DNA of 52,788 nucleotides. It comes from a virus. This document shows, in pieces, positions 47,922 to 52,788 of the stretch. A model generated the notes under the pieces. That model was not told the origin of the DNA, searched no databases, and was given only the letters and a program-made list of their open reading frames with translations. The stretch spans positions 1-52,788 of the IMG/VR virus record IMGVR_UViG_3300042516_004385; one strand, written 5' to 3'. Made by a program: the position numbers and the translations under genes. The first letter of the stretch is position 1. Every line of letters starts with the position of its first letter.

Positions 47922-50900
47922 ATGTCAAACTTTTCAGAGTACATACCTTTAGCAAGCAATCAGTCATCTTTATCGCTTGATACTCCTGTAACTCCAAACG
48001 TGCCATCTCCGGATGCATTCATATCTCCTATAGGTAATAATCCTCCAGTTATTGATAATAGTCAAAGTAGTTTCGGTAACTATATAGATGCACCTACTTT
48101 ACAAGAAAAACTGGCACCTACTCAGTTTGATTGGAATAAAACTCAAGCAGATAGGTTTACTCAAAGTAAGTATTTTACTACTAAGGGTTTTGATCCTTAT
48201 GCAGGATATGAAACTATTGATGGTAAGTCTTATGATGTAAATGAGCTCAAGTATGCAGGTGCACAGACATGGGGTGATGTAATGAGCAATGCTGTTGGTG
48301 GTTCACTGGCACTTGCTAAAAATACCTTTGTTGAAGGTTGGAAAGGGTGGGCTAATATGGCCAATGCATTTACAAACTGGAACAGTGATGAGACTTTTAT
48401 GCAAAGGCTTGCAGGTTCTCCTGAAGAGTTAATGCAAAAAGATGAGGAACAGAAAGCAATCTTTAACAAGTATGCAATCTTCAAAAGCCCTGTAAAGGAT
48501 ACCGGTTTTGGTGTATTTAACAGAGAGTTTGTTGGTGACATGGTACAACAATCCGGTTTCTCTTTGGGTGCCGGTGCACAGTTCCTTTCTGAGATGGCCC
48601 TTACCTGGGGAATAGGTGAAGGTTTTGGTGCAGTAGCTAAAAGTGCAGGTTGGTTAGCCAAAGGTCTGTCTGCAACAGAAGAAGGTGCAGAGACATTAAA
48701 CATGCTACAAAAGACAAACCAGCTTGCATCTAAAGGAAAGGTTATTAATGATGCAAGAAAGATAGCAGATCCTACAGCAATAAAAGGATATGGAGAAAGA
48801 GTACTTTCTTGGATTGGTGAACAAGTTACGGATGTTACAGGTATAGGTAAAATGGCAGAAGCTTATGGTGCAGGTGCATCAAAATACCAACTTGCAGCAA
48901 TGGGTGTAGGTGGTATTACAAGGTTCGGTGCAGCATTAAATACTGCTGCTACAGAAGCTCGTTTTGAAGCTGCCAATACCTACGGACAGATGTATGGTAG
49001 CTTTTTGAATGATTGGCAGGAAAAGAACAATGGTCAATTACCGGTAGGTAATGATCTGGAAAGGATAAGAAAAACATCCTATGCTGCTGCTACGGATGTG
49101 TTTGTAGCCAATACTGCATTATTACTTGCATTTAATCAGCTTGAGTTTGGTAATATAATTAACAAGTTTGGTTCTTCTTCTCGTTTAATGAGAGAAGCTC
49201 TGGAGCAAGGAGAAAGTGAGCTTTTTAGTGTTACAGGTAAACTTAAAAGGGATATTGCATCTACAGCAGGAGGGGCTGGTCTTAAAGAAGGACAGAAAGC
49301 TACACAGGCATATCTTAAGGGTAGGCTTGGTGCTCTTTCCAACTTCAACACTATCCGTAAGGATTTTGGTTTAGGTACAGCATTGTGGCAAGTAGGCAAA
49401 AGATCACAAGCTACAAAACTTCAAATTGGTGAGGGTCTGCAAGAGATACTGCAGAATGCAACTGATGTAACCTTTACTGATTACTATAAAAATCTCTATG
49501 ACGGAGGTAAAGATATTGATGGTAACAGCTTTGTGAAAGATCTTACTTCTGCAGATTGGGGTAAGGGTTTACAAGCTCAGTTGAGCATGGAAGGTTGGCA
49601 GACATTCTTAATGGGTGCCGCTACAGGTCTATTTATTACACCGGTACAGAGTGCTGCAATGGCCGGCTTTAAAAAAGCCAATGCATCAATCAATAAGCAG
49701 TACCAAGGAGAAGTAGATGCTCACAAGAAGATCATGAAAGCAAATCTTGATATTCTTAATACATGGTATACTGATCCTACAAAAGCACTGAACGAACATA
49801 TTAACGGTATAAAAGTACAAGGTAAGGCAGATAAAAACATGCAAGCTGCTTTACAAGGAAATGATAGATATGAGTTTCATAATGCCAAAGATGATGCTTT
49901 TGCAAGTGCAGTATCTGTTGCCATAAAGACCGGCAACTATGAATCATTTGTAGATAGCATTAGTGAGCTTGGAGAACGTCTTACAGATGAACAGTTTGAA
50001 CAGGCATTCGGTCTAAAGAAAACTAGCAGTACCAAAACAAGTGCCAGGGCCTTTACTCAGTCTATTGTAAAGGATATTGAAAAATATCATGATAATTGGG
50101 AAAACCTTAAAGACAAATTTGCGTATCTGATACAGCCGGAGCTTTATGCAAAAGACTCTAAGGATTATCAGAATGCCAAAGTAGCTAAGAAGATACTTGA
50201 TGATGCTATAGAAGTACTGGCAACCACATCTCATCATGCAGAAAGAACACTTGAAAGAGCTGCAGAACTGAGAGCAAAAGCTGCTGCTATTCCTGGTATT
50301 GGTGCATCGGCAAACAAGTCTTTTGATGTACTTAGTAGTTCATTTAATGCCTCAGTTGAGCTAAACCGTCTAAAAGATGAACTTACAAATCTTGAAGGTT
50401 TAACTAAAGATGCTACAATAACCGAGCAGATAAAAAATAACAAGGAGCAACAAAAGCACCTTGAGCAGTGGTTTGTTTTACATACAATCCTGGATGAGCT
50501 TAAGGGTATGGAAACTGCACCCGATTTAACTGAGCTTCAAGAAAACATGAAGAATAGTTTTACCGGCTATATTTCTGCAGTAAATACACAGTATGATAAA
50601 ACAGCACCTACATTGGATAAAAATGAGGTGAATGAGGTATTTGGTTATCTGATTGACTTTAATACTTTGAACAAAGACAATGGTCATTATGTAGCTGCAT
50701 TGAATGTACTTTCTGATCCTAAGAACTTTGCTCTGATGTATCAGAAGATGAAAGAGGGGGCAGAGGCTGCAAAAGAAAAGATAAAAAAAGAGCACGTCAA
50801 AGAAGCTAAGAACAGGACAGCAGCTTCTACTGGTACAGAAGTAGAAGAAGATGAAGAAGAAGAAGAACAAGAAGATGAAGATAAAGAATCTGAGCTTCCT

Positions 50901-52788
50901 GTACCAGATGAGGTTTTACAGAACCTGATCAGTTACTATGGACAAGATGAATACATTGCTTCACCTTCAGGTGGCTATACTTCTAATCCTAAAAGGGTAC
51001 TATCAGAAGATACTGAAAACTGGCTGAAAGAGAATGGTGAGTTGGAAAATAAGCTTGATACTGCTTATAACAATGCCAAGAGAGGGGTACTGAGTAGTAC
51101 TGAAGTGGAGGCAATAATAAAAGAACATTTTGCCAAAGAGGAACCGGAAACAGATGAACAGAAAGCTGAAAGGCTTGCTAAAGAAAAAGCTATTGCACTA
51201 GCTGCTGAAAAGAAAAGGTTACAGGCACAGTGGAACAAAGAACTACAAGAGAACAGAAAGAAGTATCCTCATACTCCTCAAAAGCCTTTATCTGATGCGG
51301 ATCTTGCTCTCAGAGAAAAGAATGAAAAAGAGATCAATGCAAAGTATACAAAGCTGATTGCCGATCTTGATGCTCAACTTGTTACTCCTGTTCCGGGTGC
51401 TACAGGTACTACTTCTACTCCCGGTACATCTGTATCTAAAGTAGAGAAGATACAAAAGCTTATTGATGATGTTCCAAGTATAGAACAAGCTGATGTTAGA
51501 ACAGATGCTACAGTTAAAGCAATCAATGTAATCTTTGCAATTAATGATATACCTCTGATTACTGCTTATTCGGATGATGCTTACAAACAAGCACGAGATC
51601 TTGCAAGCTTCCGTTTTACATTCAACAACCTTACTAACTTTAAGGAAGAAGCTCAGAAGTATTTTGATAGTATTAAAAACCTGATTGAAAAATCAGAACA
51701 AGGTACTGGTACACCTGTATCTGATATAGATGCCCAAAGAGCTGAGATAAAGTTTGCAATAAAGCAACTTGAGGATAATTTACAAGCAAGGATTGATGAT
51801 TTTATTGCCAAAGGTGCCCCAAAAGAAGAAGCTGAAAAATTAGCATTAGCCGAATTTCCAAAAGATGATAAAAAAGCATTAGATGAATTAAAAGCAAAAC
51901 TTGCAGCATTAGAGCAACAAGGTTCTGGTGCTAAAACATCTCTTGAAGGTCTTCCTAAAATGCAGATCCTTGACTCTCAAGTTAGTGTTGCTGCTCATAG
52001 ACTGGAAGATATAAAAACCGGCAAGTATGTTGATACTGTTGAACAAGCAGAACAAAGACTTGCTAATACACTATCATCTTTATCACAAGCTGATTTGGAT
52101 GAAGGTTTATCTATTATAGTTACAGAAAGACCAGCAGGGCAAGCTAAAGCTGCTATACCAGGTAATGAAGTTGTTTACATTAAACCACAAAAGTATTCAA
52201 TACAGCTTCGTTACAAAAACCAACCTATTGGTTATTTAACAAATGCCGGCTTCTATGTATTCAAAATAGATGGTCAGGAGCTGAATGCTTTGGATCTTTC
52301 TGTTGAACAGTTTGAAAAGCTGATGGAAATACCAAAGGGTATGACTGCTCAAGAGGCACTTGAAAAGTTCCAAGAAGATTATAAGGTAGCTTCTGCTATA
52401 CAGATTGCTATTGAGAAACATCTGGCCAATGGAAAGAATACTTTCTCAGGAACAGAACTTCAGGAGTTGGTATCAATACGTCCGGTTATCACTCTTGACT
52501 TTGTAAATGCAGAAGACCCAAGAACAGCACCTCTCCTTAAGGACATTAATGCAAACACTAATATCCCTGTAACAGAATCAGGTGAGAAAAGGATGATTGT
52601 TGTAAACAATGCTAGGTACAAAGAAGCTGCAGATAAATTAAAAGCAACTGGAGAATTTACTACAGTATCAAGTTCTGAGTATGCACCTATGGTATTGGGT
52701 GAAATGGGTGATTTAGATTCAGCTGCTCTTCAATCTGCTGGTCCTGTTCCTATGACAGATAAAGAAGGAAAAGAATATCCATTAGGAA
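47922..52788 (+). CDS. giant virion/ejection protein, 3' end beyond the window (1622+ codons)
   Basis: An open frame starts at ATG 47922, 9 bases after the previous stop, and reaches the end of the window without a stop. The N-terminal 100 residues are Pro/Ser/Thr-rich. Residues 130-620 contain Gly/Ala-rich hydrophobic helices (for example Phe-Leu-Met-Gly-Ala-Ala-Thr-Gly-Leu-Phe), as in proteins that insert into membranes during DNA ejection. A long helical part follows, with an almost purely acidic tract (Glu-Val-Glu-Glu-Asp-Glu-Glu-Glu) near residue 972 and a coiled coil to about 1350. The rest is mixed alpha/beta. No RNA polymerase metal-binding Asp triad was seen in the visible part. The size fits crAss-like cargo proteins. 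Confidence 0.68.
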   Translation, partial: MSNFSEYIPLASNQSSLSLDTPVTPNVPSPDAFISPIGNNPPVIDNSQSSFGNYIDAPTLQEKLAPTQFDWNKTQADRFTQSKYFTTKGFDPYAGYETIDGKSYDVNELKYAGAQTWGDVMSNAVGGSLALAKNTFVEGWKGWANMANAFTNWNSDETFMQRLAGSPEELMQKDEEQKAIFNKYAIFKSPVKDTGFGVFNREFVGDMVQQSGFSLGAGAQFLSEMALTWGIGEGFGAVAKSAGWLAKGLSATEEGAETLNMLQKTNQLASKGKVINDARKIADPTAIKGYGERVLSWIGEQVTDVTGIGKMAEAYGAGASKYQLAAMGVGGITRFGAALNTAATEARFEAANTYGQMYGSFLNDWQEKNNGQLPVGNDLERIRKTSYAAATDVFVANTALLLAFNQLEFGNIINKFGSSSRLMREALEQGESELFSVTGKLKRDIASTAGGAGLKEGQKATQAYLKGRLGALSNFNTIRKDFGLGTALWQVGKRSQATKLQIGEGLQEILQNATDVTFTDYYKNLYDGGKDIDGNSFVKDLTSADWGKGLQAQLSMEGWQTFLMGAATGLFITPVQSAAMAGFKKANASINKQYQGEVDAHKKIMKANLDILNTWYTDPTKALNEHINGIKVQGKADKNMQAALQGNDRYEFHNAKDDAFASAVSVAIKTGNYESFVDSISELGERLTDEQFEQAFGLKKTSSTKTSARAFTQSIVKDIEKYHDNWENLKDKFAYLIQPELYAKDSKDYQNAKVAKKILDDAIEVLATTSHHAERTLERAAELRAKAAAIPGIGASANKSFDVLSSSFNASVELNRLKDELTNLEGLTKDATITEQIKNNKEQQKHLEQWFVLHTILDELKGMETAPDLTELQENMKNSFTGYISAVNTQYDKTAPTLDKNEVNEVFGYLIDFNTLNKDNGHYVAALNVLSDPKNFALMYQKMKEGAEAAKEKIKKEHVKEAKNRTAASTGTEVEEDEEEEEQEDEDKESELPVPDEVLQNLISYYGQDEYIASPSGGYTSNPKRVLSEDTENWLKENGELENKLDTAYNNAKRGVLSSTEVEAIIKEHFAKEEPETDEQKAERLAKEKAIALAAEKKRLQAQWNKELQENRKKYPHTPQKPLSDADLALREKNEKEINAKYTKLIADLDAQLVTPVPGATGTTSTPGTSVSKVEKIQKLIDDVPSIEQADVRTDATVKAINVIFAINDIPLITAYSDDAYKQARDLASFRFTFNNLTNFKEEAQKYFDSIKNLIEKSEQGTGTPVSDIDAQRAEIKFAIKQLEDNLQARIDDFIAKGAPKEEAEKLALAEFPKDDKKALDELKAKLAALEQQGSGAKTSLEGLPKMQILDSQVSVAAHRLEDIKTGKYVDTVEQAEQRLANTLSSLSQADLDEGLSIIVTERPAGQAKAAIPGNEVVYIKPQKYSIQLRYKNQPIGYLTNAGFYVFKIDGQELNALDLSVEQFEKLMEIPKGMTAQEALEKFQEDYKVASAIQIAIEKHLANGKNTFSGTELQELVSIRPVITLDFVNAEDPRTAPLLKDINANTNIPVTESGEKRMIVVNNARYKEAADKLKATGEFTTVSSSEYAPMVLGEMGDLDSAALQSAGPVPMTDKEGKEYPLG

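Noticed and set aside
1-52788. tRNA genes, CRISPR arrays, integrase, attachment sites or a diversity-generating reverse transcriptase
   Set aside because: No cloverleaf with a CCA-type end, no regularly spaced repeats, and no integrase or reverse-transcriptase motifs were recognised on either strand by eye.

Overview
The window looks like the virion-structure half of a large tailed phage of Bacteroidota, most probably a crAss-like (Crassvirales-type) podovirus. All genes lie on the + strand. The DNA is AT-rich, translation starts lack strong Shine-Dalgarno sequences, and promoter-like sites resemble the Bacteroidota TTTG / TAnnTTTG type. The gene order (large terminase, portal, scaffold-like protein, major capsid protein, connector and fibre genes, ring and tail-tube genes, a 1602-aa nozzle/'muzzle' protein, then a series of giant proteins) is the crAss-like order. 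Family assignments come from reading motifs and gene order; no database search was run.

Layout. (1) 1-5.0 kb: small phage genes, a RecB-like PD-(D/E)XK nuclease and four glycosyltransferases. (2) 5.0-15.1 kb: packaging and head, with terminase (5020), portal (7359), scaffold-like protein (10187), major capsid protein (11489), a conserved structural protein (13236) and a connector candidate (14392). (3) 15.1-21.4 kb: fibre and adhesin genes interrupted by an HNH endonuclease gene (15627). (4) 21.4-22.4 kb: three small membrane or coiled-coil proteins, the last two overlapping out of frame, a likely lysis (holin/spanin) cassette. (5) 22.4-28.9 kb: a separately transcribed 462-aa virion-protein candidate, a zinc-ribbon microprotein, and Cys-rich and fibronectin-like proteins. 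(6) 29.0-36.5 kb: tail ring, adaptor and nozzle proteins. (7) 36.5-52.8 kb: a putative ejection or cargo module. Three proteins carry many Met/Tyr-x-x-Gly-Gly motifs and peptidoglycan-active domains. A 1120-aa helical protein follows, then a giant open frame that runs off the window.

Regulation. Six promoter-like sites share TATATTWA (or TACATTTA), four of them with TTTG 19-20 bases upstream. Three end only 5-7 bases before an ATG, which predicts nearly leaderless mRNAs. Two have the same 24-base leader spacing and share the leader word TTGAACCAACAAA. A 15-17-base palindrome (AAACATAnAATGTTT) recurs at three transcription-unit boundaries. Strong hairpin terminators follow the capsid gene and the 462-aa gene. 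Together these suggest six late units starting at about 10.16, 13.2, 22.4, 25.1, 29.05 and 44.5 kb.

The most unusual points are the promoter/leader/palindrome set, the Gly-Gly motif proteins into which enzymatic modules seem to have been slotted, a pair of glycosyltransferase paralogues without the usual DxD motif, a terminase P-loop without its lysine, and patchwork base composition that marks likely recent imports. No gap over 300 bases lacks a gene. No tRNA, CRISPR array, integrase or reverse transcriptase was seen.
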